Assembly: GCA_027596035.1 (NCBI GenBank)
Contig: JADGJA010000658.1
Span: 1-13,045 of the forward strand
Direction of reading: 5' to 3'
Length of the DNA: 13,045 nucleotides
From: Thoreauomyces humboldtii
Taxonomy: Eukaryota > Chytridiomycota > Chytridiomycetes > Spizellomycetales > Powellomycetaceae
The translations under genes and the position numbers were made by a program. Positions 1 to 8,522 of the stretch are shown here, in pieces. The notes under the pieces were generated by a model. It did not search any database and had not been told where the DNA came from. It worked only from the letters and a program-made list of their open reading frames with translations. How positions within the stretch are numbered: the first letter of the stretch is position 1; each line of letters begins with the position of its first letter.

Positions 1-51
1 AGACTCCTGCGTTCTGCCGTATGAAGATCGCGGGAGGAGGATGAGACCCAC

Positions 52-401
52 CAGCTTGACGATGTCCAGGGAACCCTGCGACGCGGTGAGGATGAGAGGA
101 GTGTCGCCGGCGACGTTCAAGGCGTTGAGGTCGACGCCTGGCTGCGCTAGAGCCCATTCCACTACCGGTACATGTCCTACAATCGGGAAGGGCATCAGTC
201 GGTACGCCACAGATCAGAAGGCAGTCCACCTTCAGCCCCATCACCGTTCTTGCAGGCTGCATGAAGGACGGTGTTTTCGTGCAGGTCTCGGTCTTCGACG
301 GGATTTCCGTTGCTGGAAGGGTTACTCTCTGCCTCTTCGGCGATGAGATCCTTGATTCCCTTGAGGTCGCCCGCCTTTGCCTTGTCGTGTATCAAACCCA
401 T
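52..401 (-). CDS. Ankyrin-repeat protein, 5' part (cut by window edge)
   Basis: Two exons are visible, 401-245 and 176-52, joined across a 68-base intron (244-177, donor GTGATG, acceptor TTGTAG). The phase-1 join rebuilds a clean ankyrin repeat that neither exon shows alone: a TVLHAACKNGHVPVVEWAL helix pair, then the next repeat with AGDTPLILTASQGSLDIVKL. About 94 residues are seen. A second intron probably begins at 51 (GTGGGT) because the repeat stops one residue short of its usual LL. The ATG at 399-401 is the first in frame with these repeats; the same frame stays open upstream to about 614 but has no ATG and overlaps the neighbouring gene's start. Ankyrin repeats bind protein partners; the partner cannot be told. 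The gene is divergent from the NPC2-like gene, with about 206 bases shared between starts. The family is secure, the specific gene is not. Confidence 0.8.
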
Positions 402-530
402 CTGGGAAGGTGTCTGTGGTGTACGTTCTGGCCAGAGACTTGTAACTGGCGACGCGCTCGAGAACCTCGCGCAGACGACACAGATGACACAGCCGCTGTC
501 GCAAAGGTTCTCGCACCTGACGTACTCGCT

Positions 531-600
531 CGTCGTCGTCGTCGTCGTCGAAATTCTCCTTTCCCCCATCTCATCTTTCCGGTCCCTTTCAGACCCCGTC
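531..600 (+). promoter_or_regulatory. CGT microsatellite and pyrimidine-rich leader of the NPC2-like gene
   Basis: Positions 531-550 are a perfect CGT trinucleotide run (six units plus two bases). From about 554 to 600 the plus strand is strongly pyrimidine-rich (runs such as TTCTCCTTTCCCCC), ending 8 bases before the ATG at 608. Such CT tracts commonly mark transcription starts of well-expressed fungal genes. No TATA box is visible here. The tract lies in the space shared with the divergent ankyrin gene. Confidence 0.5.
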
Positions 601-607
601 TTCAACA

Positions 608-1197
608 ATGGCACGTCTCCTCGCCCTCCTCACCCTCGCGGTTCTATCCCTCTCGACCCTCGCCTCGGCCCTTTCCATCAACGTCCGAGGTCGCTCCGTA
701 CCTCTCCTGGTGCAAGGCAACACCGGCTCCCCTTTCCTCATCACCAGCGAGTCCATCCACGACTGCGGTCAACCCACCGACCTCTTCCACCCGACCTCCA
801 TCGACATTAACCCGGATCCTCCACGTCGCGGAGAGGAGCTCGTCGTGGACGTCAAGGGTACACTCGACGAGACGGTCGCTGCCGGCGCTTACGCCGATGT
901 GACCGTCAAGCTCGGTCTCATCAAGCTCCTGGACACCAGACTCAACCTCTGCGACGAGATCACGAAGATCGATAGGGAGTGTCCCATAGAAAAGGGTCCG
1001 GTGGACATCAACACTACGGTCAAGATCCCCGGAGAGCTCCCACCTGTGAGTTCGCCACGTAAGGGGCTGAAGGTTCCTTTCGTTTCGCTCACCCAGAGAT
1101 TCGTTCTTCCACCAAGGGATACTACAAGGTGCACCTGCAGGCCTACAACTACGACGACAAGCCCATCGCTTGCATCGACGCTGGATTCCGTCTCTGA
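608..1197 (+). CDS. NPC2: NPC2-like ML-domain phosphatidylglycerol/phosphatidylinositol (sterol) transfer protein
   Basis: Exons 608-1045 and 1117-1197 flank a 71-base intron (donor GTGAGT, acceptor ACCAAG, phase 0), giving 172 residues. Residues 1-21 are a hydrophobic signal peptide (MARLLALLTLAVLS...). The rest is an MD-2-related lipid-recognition (ML) domain. It has the DCG motif at Cys53, Cys115 and Cys125 spaced as in the CDEI...ECPI hairpin, and Cys165 in the last strand (IACIDAGFRL); the pairs 53-165 and 115-125 fit the family's disulfides. There is one NTT glycosylation sequon at Asn135. Known role of the family: a soluble lipid/sterol carrier in the vacuole lumen or secretory path. 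Length matches fungal members. The splice is supported because only the spliced reading gives PPGYYKVHLQAYNYDD, the family's closing strands. The unspliced frame stays open to 1783 but loses those strands. The ATG is preceded by CAACA. Confidence 0.93.
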
Positions 1198-1410
1198 ACG
1201 GACTTCGAAGATCATGCCACCCTCCGTTAACCGTAGGGATGTCATGTTTGTTCCCGCCTGCCTCCCTACGAGAGCATTGCATGCTGCCGTGAGACTTCAA
1301 AATGTGACTTGTGACTTTCTTTCTTCATCGCTCTATGTCATTCGTTCGTCCAAAAATTCTCCTGCGCCGCTTCTTACCGCCGAATCCTTTACGCTCCGGG
1401 CCCCTTTCCT

Positions 1411-3665
1411 CTATCCTACTTTGGGACCGAAAAAGCCTGCTATGCTAGGTTGCCGCATCCCCATGCTTCGCGTCACGCGGCCCTTGCCAGCGGGGCCTGA
1501 TGTGCTGGACTGTTTCGCTTTCTTGACCTTTCTCTTCTTTGCGTCCGCGTTATCAACGCTGTCCCCCTCGTCCTCTTCGTCCTCCGTCTCCTCCTCATCC
1601 TCCTCCTCTTCCTCTTCCTTGACAAGCTTTCGTTTTTTTCGGGTTTTTGGAGCGACCGTCTTAGGTTTTCCTCCACCCGCCTGCTTCCTCAAGAGAAGGA
1701 ACGCCTTCTTCAGGGTAGCCGGCACGGCGGCCGCATCCTGTCCCTCTCCCATCATCTCGTCCTCCGTGAACCATCGGATCTGACGACGTCTCTCCTCTTC
1801 CTCATTCGCTCCCTCTTTCCGCTTTCCTGCATCCTTCCCCTTGATCTTGGAATTGCGCTTCCCAGGCTTCTGCTCTCCACGCTTGCGTTTCGTGCCACTT
1901 TCGTTCTCTTCCTCCTGCTCGTCCTCACGCGGAGTGTCCGGGATCGGGACGTGGAGCGGACCATCCACGAGTAAGTGTTCCACGAGCATCTCCCTCCGGA
2001 TGTGGGAGAAGAGGTGGATGGCGGAGCCGAGGTCGGTCCGTGTCGTCGTCGCCGAGGGGAGTAGCGTGATACCCGCATGTCGTTCCAACCATTTGTCCGT
2101 CAAGAGTTTGCGTTCTCCGTAGGTGATGGATAGTGCATCGTCAGCTTCATGGGGGTCATTGGTGACAGTGGAGGAAGATGTGGCGACGATGACGTTAGGG
2201 AAATCCCAGAGATTAGCGAGGAGACCTGTTCAGTTTGTGTATTTCGGAGATCAGTATGCTTGGTGCGCCTTTCAAGAATGTTCGGAGGTCCTATCAAACC
2301 TTCTTTCGGTCCCTTGACGAGCAGGAAGCGGGTCGCTTCTCCGGTCTGTCGATGTTCAAGGATGGACACGACGCAGAGTTCCAGCCGCGGTGCCTTCTTC
2401 TTCGGTTTGGCGGGGTATCGAGAGACGCCCGCGTCTTCGATGTCTTGCAGTGGTGGACACAGCGTGCATGGGTCTGATGTACGGAAAAGATCGATCAGAA
2501 TCGCTCAGCAGTTTTACAACAAGTAAGGACACAACGCGCACCTGTATCCAGAAGCTCAGGCTTCATGATCTCAGAAGGACGTGTGAGCCTATCCCGGGCT
2601 AAAGACTCGATCGCCTTGCTCTGAGTGGGTAAGTGCATCAGTACAAATGTACGATCAGCCGCCAAGCTTCACGAATGCACCTCAGCGTTCGCGCGACAAG
2701 AGTCTTTGACCGGACATCCGGGACAATCGGGGTTCACCGGTGTGCACACCGTGGCTCCAAGGTCCATCAGAGCCTGGTTAAAGTGGCCCGGTCGGTTTGG
2801 ATCAAGGATCGCTTTCGCTGTCGTCCTTAGTGACCGAGCGGAGTCAGGCTTTCATTTCATGCACCAGCGTTCACGGGATAAAAATCCTCACCAGTGCCAA
2901 GCGACAGCATGCTTCGATTTTGGATCCGCAGCAAATGAACGCATTCTCGCTAAACATACGAATCGATCAGCCATCATATTTCAAACATCGGAAAGCACTT
3001 CGGAGAGCCATCCACACGCACACGCACTCACAAAGGACTCGCACCACGTTCCCATCCACCAGAGGAGCAGCGACGTTGTACGCGATGCTCGCGATAGCAC
3101 CAGCGGTGTAGGGACCCACGCCAGGGACCTCCTTCTCCAAGACAGCAGGATCTCTCGGAAGTCTCCCATCGAACCTCTCCACGACCAACCTCGCACCCTC
3201 CCTCAACCTCCTCGCCCTCGAGTAGTAACCCAGCCCGGACCACTGCTGATGGACCTGCTCCTCGTCCGCGACGGCGAGTGCGTGGATCGTGGGCCACTTT
3301 TCGATCCATCGGTTGTAGTACGGTATCACCGTCGAGACTTGAGTCTGTTGGAGCATTATCTCGCTGACCCAGACTTCGTACGCCCGTTGAGCGCCTTCCT
3401 TCGTGGGTGCGTCGGAGAGGGAAGAGGCGGGCTGAGGTGATACCGGGGTGCGAACTCGCCAGGGCATTGACCGGGTGTTCTGGTCGTACCATGTCAGGAG
3501 GGAGGAACGGAGTTGTTCCAGGTGGTGAGGATGGTCAGTGGGAAAGACGTGGTAGCCCAAACTGTGGGAAGCTGACGGATGGCTGCGAGATCTAATGAGG
3601 ACTCGCAGTGCCTCCTGCTTCAGCTCATCGTCGTGGTGACCTGGTGCGTTGGAGTTTGCGGTCAT
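1411..3665 (-). CDS. MUTYH: A/G-specific adenine DNA glycosylase (MutY/MUTYH)
   Basis: Six exons: 3665-3032, 2949-2892, 2825-2681, 2620-2542, 2473-2300 and 2225-1411. The introns are 82, 66, 60, 68 and 74 bases and every join keeps phase, giving 634 residues. The enzyme removes adenine mispaired with 8-oxoguanine in base-excision repair. Visible landmarks: catalytic Glu102 in [10 protein letters not shown]; helix-hairpin-helix [11 protein letters not shown] (181-191); catalytic Asp204 in VDGNVVRV; [4Fe-4S] cysteines 258, 265, 268 and 274 with the canonical 6/2/5 spacing; a CTLC pair (308, 311) in the linker where mammalian enzymes carry a zinc linchpin; [10 protein letters not shown] opening the NUDIX-like C-terminal domain; and FSH at 436-438, the 8-oxoG-sensing loop. 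A charged insert of about 60 residues (454-513) interrupts that domain. After it come an acidic run (567-586), basic clusters and a terminal QPSIAGFF (622-629), a PIP box for PCNA. The ATG sits in CACCATGAC. Convergent with NPC2. Confidence 0.93.
1564..1622. repeat. CT/AG-asymmetric low-complexity tract encoding the acidic run of MutY
   Basis: The plus strand is almost pure pyrimidine with TCC/TCT units. On the minus strand this reads as GAG/GAA/GAT codons for the Glu/Asp run at residues 567-586 of MutY. Such tracts vary in length between strains and are prone to slippage. It is coding, not a separate element. Confidence 0.6.
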
Positions 3666-4007
3666 GGTGTGTTTGCGGGTCCGGGAAGGTTCACTCTCGC
3701 GAAGGCAACGGGGAAGCCTTGGAACGCTGTGTCCGATCGATTCGGACTTGGAGCCCGTCTGGGGAGATTAGCGAGGCCTTGCGTCAACCGTCGCAACCTG
3801 TGACAGAACATTGGAAAAAAGCCTGACGGATAGGTGAAGCGGGATGCCTCGGCGAAGTAAAGAGAAATCGGCAAGACGTGGCTGCTCAGTCAGATCTGAT
3901 CGTTCAAGGCAACGTCAACACCTTCTCCGCCCAATTTTTCCAAATGAACAAATTACGGCGAAGATAGCCTGTGTTGTCTTATGTCCTAACCTATACGAGA
4001 CCAGGTG
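3666..4007. other. Intergenic stretch: MutY promoter side and PH gene 3' side
   Basis: Between the ATG of MutY (3665) and the stop of the PH-domain gene (4008) both genes point left, so this stretch holds the 3' untranslated end of the PH gene and the MutY promoter. A 70-codon frame on the minus strand (3662-3874) has no recognisable content and was not called. I see no clear TATA box. Confidence 0.5.
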
Positions 4008-5590
4008 CTAACGCCATAAGATACGCGACTTCCTGAGCGGATGGCTTGCCGGTTTGTTTCTTGACGGAGGCAACTGGGTCGCACCGGCGGCCGGATCAGT
4101 CTTGTTATCAGCTTTGGCGACCGCTCTCTCGAAGGCGGCCAACCAGTCCTTCATGACGGGGATACTCTCGCACTGCAAGATCCAGGCCTTTTCCGTCGCC
4201 CTGCCAGCGTCGTCAACTCCGCAGACCTCCAAGACTCCGAAACCCGTCTCCCCGACTCCAACCCGAGTCGTCGATAAGATCGGTACTCGATACGGGAACG
4301 AGTTTGGAGTTTGCGTCGGTTCGGTCGTCTTGAAGCAGAACAGGGCTCCTTCCGCAAGGCAGTAGTACCGGGGTTTCCAAGCTGTGCCAGAGAGCACTCC
4401 CGCCGTCTGCTGAGACATGAAGCCGCACTTCGCACCCGGTAGGTTGGAAAGATGTCCGAGCGTTCTGGCACCTGAATCATCGACGACCATTCCCCTAATC
4501 ACTCCGTCAAGCCCAAACGCCGATTTGAGGTTCGGGTCTGAGCAATCGTGATTCTCTGCGGCGCTGCCGGTGCTGTTGGCACTGCCGGTACTCTCCCTGC
4601 TGTGGGAGGACATTCTCGGGGAGATGACCTGGGTTGGGTCCGTAGGCGTGCCGTGGCTATCCATGCGGATGGGCGGAACGAGGACTGGTGAAGGCGGTAA
4701 TGGAACGTGCTGACCCGACCCTAGCTTTCGTTCAATGTGTGGCGGAAGGTAAGGGTTGCCGTTACGTACAACTGGGTCCAAGCTGGAGTACGCTGGAGCC
4801 GGAACGTTGACTCGAAAGATGGTCGCTGCGTTCTGGGAGCTTCGGCGTGGTGGAGGCGGTGGCGCCATGCTCGCTCGAAGGCTGTAAGCTGGCGGAAGCT
4901 CCGAGATGGTCGACTGTCGGTTCAGTGCCTTTTCCTGTGCATCTGTGCGTGCATGGTCCAACGCAACATCCTTGGGAGCTTTGATGAGCAGGTGTGGGAC
5001 GTGTGTCGGATTTGCGATGAAAAGGGCCGGAATCCAGTCGGCTAACGTTTGCATGGATTCGGGCAACACTGTGAGAGGAAAGACCTTGGCGGGATCTTTC
5101 GTTGCATCCAGCAGTCTCGGATCCGAGCAATGCACGGCTTCGTCCAACCTGAAGATCGTGCAGGAACGGGGACCGAAAGCTACACATGGAATGCCAAGAC
5201 GCTCGCATACAATGGTAGTGAGGGCTGCGAGGGGGAGGTTGGGATTTGCGAGAGCAATGCTGAAGGCCTTGTACGGGACGGCGGCGCCTCCTGATTGACT
5301 TGGCACATCGTCGGGGGCTATGATTGCGTAAAGAAGGAGCGGCGAGACCATTGCGCCGTCGATGACTGGTTGCACTGAGAACGAGAGGGATGCGGAAGTC
5401 TCACCAAAGGGTCGCAGCAGGAGTGCGGGTGTATGACTGCAGTATGAGGTGTATTGGCCATGTCGAAAGTTGAGCGGTTCAGCCTAGCGGTCGTCGAGGT
5501 GGTCGTCTGCGGCGAGCTGGCGGCCACCGCTGGCCTACCGCTGGCCCCGCATCCCTGGTACGGCAAGGTGCGACCGAACAATTCGGACAT
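4008..5590 (-). CDS. PH-domain protein with proline-rich linker and PPxY motif
   Basis: The main exon is 5374-4008. A start at 5590 (MSELFGRTLPYQG...) joined through a 164-base intron (5538-5375, donor GTAGGC, strong acceptor CTCTCGTTCTCAG, phase 1) gives 472 residues; the fallback is the in-frame ATG at 5351 (447 residues). Residue numbers use the long form. An N-terminal globular part (about 18-150) contains VSPLLLYAIIAPD and LAALTTIVCERLGIP, possibly a ubiquitin-like/RA fold (weak inference). Residues 170-290 are Pro/Ser-rich, with PPAY at 178-181 (a WW-domain ligand form) and an APPPPPRRSS run. Residues 332-438 form a PH domain: KCGFMSQQ, WKPRYYCLAEGALFCFK, then the closing helix with the hallmark tryptophan in MKDWLAAFERAVA. 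PH domains usually bind phosphoinositides or proteins at membranes, so a peripheral membrane or signalling adaptor is likely. I cannot name an orthologue. The PH call is firm, the 5' end is not. Confidence 0.78.
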
Positions 5591-6266
5591 GTCTCCATAG
5601 GTCGTCTGCAACTGTACACTTGAGCGTTGACCGTAGGATGCATTGTCCTTCCCTTTCTTGCTTTGTCCTTCCAGTGATCCATTTAACCTTCGTACGTTTC
5701 ATCCCGTGTCAGGTGTGGTTTGAGGGTGGTGGAATGTGTGCCATTCTCTGGTACATCGCAGCCTCTTCGTGGACGGGGTGGTTAAGCGTTTCCCATCTAC
5801 ACGCGTGAATCCTGCAAGAGAGAATACTATATGGCGTGCGATTCCTATGTTACGGCAACGGATGGAAGAAGACGAGTCGGAAGGCTCTTGGGGGCAAACG
5901 GTCAGGAAAGAATGCTCAGACCAAACATTACTCGATGCGCAGCAGGCAGTCGTTAGCAATCGACGTCTTCACGCGATGAGAGCAGCGTTGCGGTCCGTCC
6001 ATCAAGACAAGAGCGTGTTAGCGTCGCAGATTCTGAGGAGTGAAGATAGGCACTTACAGGCTTCATTGGCTTCTTGTGTTCCGGGACATTCACGACGATG
6101 ATGGCCGTTGGACGACTGTACGAGCGATGTTGCTGATTTGAAGGAAAGCCAGGGTCGGAGCTAGAGGAAACTGAGGAAGGGAGAGAAGGAGAGAGGAAGG
6201 GGGAAGTCAGTGAGAACTGCGAGCGTGCTATGAGGATCCAGGTCGGGACAGGTTAGGAACCCGTTC

Positions 6267-6273
6267 TTTTATA
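6267..6273 (-). promoter_or_regulatory. TATA box, minus strand
   Basis: The minus strand reads GCTATAAAAGAACG. A CT-rich tract typical of fungal start regions follows about 50-100 bases downstream (6215-6165). The likely target is the PH-domain gene, although its proposed ATG is some 650 bases away. Confidence 0.4.
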
Positions 6274-6400
6274 GCGAAGGAATTCCCCTCTCGCAACACT
6301 TGCGACGGATTTGCAGACCTGGAGCGCACGCTATCCGGAGTTGCGCCATTTCCATTCGGAACTCCGAAGTCCGAGCACTGGGCGGAGCAATCCGGGATTC

Positions 6401-6407
6401 TATAAAA
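6401..6407 (+). promoter_or_regulatory. TATA box-like motif, plus strand
   Basis: The plus strand reads ATTCTATAAAAGGGC, a textbook TATA match. It faces away from the minus-strand box at 6267-6273, 128 bases off. No convincing plus-strand gene follows, so it may be fortuitous or serve a noncoding transcript. Confidence 0.3.
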
Positions 6408-6545
6408 GGGCATGCGGGTGACCACGCGTGCTCGCTTCGCTAGCGGTGTCTGCTCCGCCTATCCACGCGTTTTGACACATGGGCCGGGAACACAAATCCC
6501 ATCAGATCCGGTAAGCCAGTACTTTCCCGTCTTCACCCGCGGCTA

Positions 6546-7447
6546 TTATCTTATCATTCCCTGTCGAAGGTGACTTTTGCGCGCGACCTCGAGGTGAAAT
6601 CTCGGGAGAAGATGAACGCCGGCTCGGAACGCATCCGATTGCGCTTGCGTCAGCCTGGAGAATGCATGGTAACACGAGGAGAGAGGGAGGGAAAGCCACA
6701 AGGAATGAAGGTCGAAGTTACGGAAGATATATCGCAGCTCCCTCCGACTCTAGAAGGGGCTGTGAACTTGTGTGAAGTGTCCGCGGCCTTTCAAGCAAAA
6801 GCTGGACTCAATCCTTCCGACACATCGAAAAGCTCTGATTGGGGGACTCATGTCAAAGAGCAATCTCTTCGCAAACCTGGAGAGAGTCCGAAGATGGAAG
6901 GCTGGGATCCGCTATGGAAAGGTTGTTCGACAGCAAAATATACTCGGAGACTTAACGCACCGTTCGCGGTTGCAGACCGTTCGAAGCCCAAGCTCCCACT
7001 AGGCTCCTTGGTCCAAACTCTTCAATGCTGTCGCTGAACGATATTCCCGGTGGAGTGCCTTCCTGTCATATGGTAAAAGGTGATGGATCCTGACAATTCT
7101 CGACGGCAGACACGATGAATTGCTGCTGGCTGCTGGCTGCTGGCTGCTGGCACTTTCCTGAAGTACGCCCGTGTCATGAAGTCAGAAACATGACGGATTT
7201 TTTGCTTGTCGGGCCACATCACTGACTCTCGGGACTCAGTCATGTTCAGGCCGCTGACGGACCTTGCGGGAAGGCTGACCTAGACAGACGAGCTTGACAG
7301 ACCACTGACAGGGGGCTCGTGGTAGTGAGCATCTGTGCAAAAGTAGTGGGCTCCTCGCCTGAGCTCCGATGAGAACTCCTTGCAAACACACGAGATGGAG
7401 GAGGCTTCCGGGAACGAGATGCTCGTTTTGCCACTAGCCTGTGGCAT
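6546..7447 (-). CDS. Tentative six-exon gene, unknown function
   Basis: No exon is long, but a chain of compatible exons reads as a 175-residue protein: 7447-7306, 7221-7154, 7062-7000, 6942-6877, 6801-6722 and 6654-6546. The introns are 84, 91, 57, 75 and 67 bases. Readable pieces are MPQASGKTSISFPEASS, the helix-like KIRHVSDFMTRAYFRK, EGTPPGISFSDSIEEFGPRS, YILLSNNLSIADPSLPSSD, LLLERPRTLHTSSQPLLES and FRAGVHLLPRFHLEVARK, ending at TAA. All joins keep phase, the last intron (donor GTAACT, acceptor TTCTCCAG) is good, and a non-triplet heptamer repeat falls inside the second intron. Weak points: several donors are poor (GTGGTC, GTGCCA, GTTTGC), and so many short choices could chain by chance. 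I recognise no family, signal peptide or membrane segment. It lies in tandem just downstream of the PC-esterase gene, 76 bases from its stop. It could instead be a decayed gene. Confidence 0.3.
7122..7149. repeat. Perfect tandem heptamer GCTGCTG x4
   Basis: Four head-to-tail copies of GCTGCTG occupy 28 bases. The unit is not a multiple of three, which argues against coding use here; in the tentative gene model it falls in intron 2 (7153-7063). Confidence 0.85.
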
Positions 7448-7523
7448 CGTTAGATGACCAAGGTCCGCTATCCCAAATAGTTAATGTACATTGTAAAAAA
7501 AGGAAGGACTGAGAAATCGGGTA

Positions 7524-8522
7524 TCAAGGCAACAGATCCTCCACGATCTTCATGTTGAAACGATGCGACATCTCCCCTACAAAGTGGAGATGATCAAAGT
7601 ACAGATCCTCTCTCCTCCGTCCGCTCGCGACCACGTCATCCACGATGGCCGAGGTGTTGAGGACCTTGACGTTGGGGAGGTGGACAGGCACGGGAGGATC
7701 CCTGACGTGTCTCCCGTTTCGATCCGGAGTCGTGGTCTTCCATATCAGCGTCGCATTGGTGTCGGTGACGACTTTTAGCACGTGGTCAAACGTGGCGGGG
7801 GAAAATGGTTCGTGGAGTCCACCGTTGAGGACGATGGTGACGGTTGGGTGGAGGGAGATGGTGGATGCGATGAAGGATGGGACGGTTTGACACCAGTCGG
7901 GTTTGGTTGGTGGGGATGATTGGCTGGGAACGGAACTTTGGGTCCCCCGTAGGGAACACACCCCGACGTCTTTGAACAGCTGGTGGAACTCTAGGTGGAC
8001 GTCTCCCGCGTCGTAGTATCGGTTCTCCCATGTCTGCTCCAAGGGCAGCTCTTTGGTTCTGTAGCAGTCGCAGTGGGAGACTCCTCGATGACTGATGGAC
8101 GTTTGCTGGAAAAAGGTGTCCCAGTCCGGCCATGTGAGCTGGTTGGTCGGATCCCACTTGCCCCTGACCAGCGTGGATGCGTTGCTGGTCGATGGGATCA
8201 GTCCCGTTTCGAGGTAATATGTCAGCTCGAGGTACTGATATCTGGTGAGCGAGTCACCGATGTAGACGAGACGGCGATTCGAAAGACTCTGGAAGAGCTC
8301 GTCTTGCGGAGTGATGGGTGACCAGCTGTCGAGGTAGCTAGGCAAGGTGAAGCGCGGAATCCGTTGGGTGAACCACATCGCAATGGTGAGGAGGAAGGCC
8401 GATACAGCGAACATGAGGAAAGCGCGAAGCTGCTTTCGTCGGGACCGAGAGAGCTCAGAGGCGCCTGCACCCCTGGCCGTTGCTGTCAGCGACGTGGGCA
8501 GGAGTTGCTCCGTTGCAGTCAT
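7524..8522 (-). CDS. PC-esterase / TBL-like SGNH-fold protein, type II membrane
   Basis: Single exon, 332 residues, ATG at 8522-8520, TGA at 7524. The frame is open further upstream, but without an ATG. Residues 1-33 are polar and end in a basic patch (SRSRRKQLR). Residues 34-50 (AFLMFAVSAFLLTIAMW) form one membrane span, so the enzyme is probably anchored in the Golgi or ER with its domain in the lumen. The catalytic block shows GDSLTR (Gly89-Asp90-Ser91, nucleophile serine), a NGGLHE block (233-238) and a C-terminal DHLH (Asp310, His313) matching the DxxH pair. This is the layout of the PC-esterase family, which includes plant TBL polysaccharide O-acetyltransferases. Sequons NAS, NAT and NTS suggest glycosylation. 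Known relatives add or remove acetyl groups on glycans; the substrate here is unknown. The family call is good; transferase versus esterase is open. Confidence 0.85.
   Translation of the reverse strand: MTATEQLLPTSLTATARGAGASELSRSRRKQLRAFLMFAVSAFLLTIAMWFTQRIPRFTLPSYLDSWSPITPQDELFQSLSNRRLVYIGDSLTRYQYLELTYYLETGLIPSTSNASTLVRGKWDPTNQLTWPDWDTFFQQTSISHRGVSHCDCYRTKELPLEQTWENRYYDAGDVHLEFHQLFKDVGVCSLRGTQSSVPSQSSPPTKPDWCQTVPSFIASTISLHPTVTIVLNGGLHEPFSPATFDHVLKVVTDTNATLIWKTTTPDRNGRHVRDPPVPVHLPNVKVLNTSAIVDDVVASGRRREDLYFDHLHFVGEMSHRFNMKIVEDLLP

Larger units (their letters stand above)
5591..6545. other. Gene-poor stretch with promoter-like signals
   Basis: No confident gene is visible. On the minus strand, a TATA box near 6270 is followed by a CT-rich tract (about 6215-6165) and a strong donor (CCT|GTAAGTGCC, donor G at 6058). 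This fits a transcription start for the PH gene with a long, spliced leader; an acceptor TTCTCTCTTGCAG ends at 5813. This is inference. On the plus strand, an 84-codon frame (5847-6101) starting MLRQRMEEDESEG is charged and helix-like. It lacks family signals, and its nearest TATA-like motif is only about 20 bases upstream of the ATG. Confidence 0.4.

Noticed and set aside
1198..1783. Continuation of the NPC2 frame to 1783 (391 codons unspliced)
   Set aside because: The unspliced frame loses the last ML-domain strands and the fourth cysteine; beyond 1411 it is the antisense of the MutY coding sequence.
2625..3440. 271-codon plus-strand frame
   Set aside because: Antisense to MutY exons 1-3, whose catalytic residues and iron-sulfur cysteines are unmistakable on the minus strand.
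5847..6101. 84-codon plus-strand frame starting MLRQRMEEDE
   Set aside because: Charged and helix-like but without a family match or proper promoter, in a stretch better explained as leader or intergenic. Kept only as a note.
6508..6570. Minus-strand ending that looks like a WD40 blade (IIAAGEDGKVLAYRI)
   Set aside because: The sequence just upstream in that frame has no WD repeats. A competing frame continues smoothly from the previous exon (FRAGVHLLPRFHLEV...) and ends at 6546. One blade-like string is not enough.
6570..7037. 155-codon plus-strand frame
   Set aside because: Composition is not convincing and the first candidate start is not an ATG. The opposite strand gives a chain of better-looking segments.
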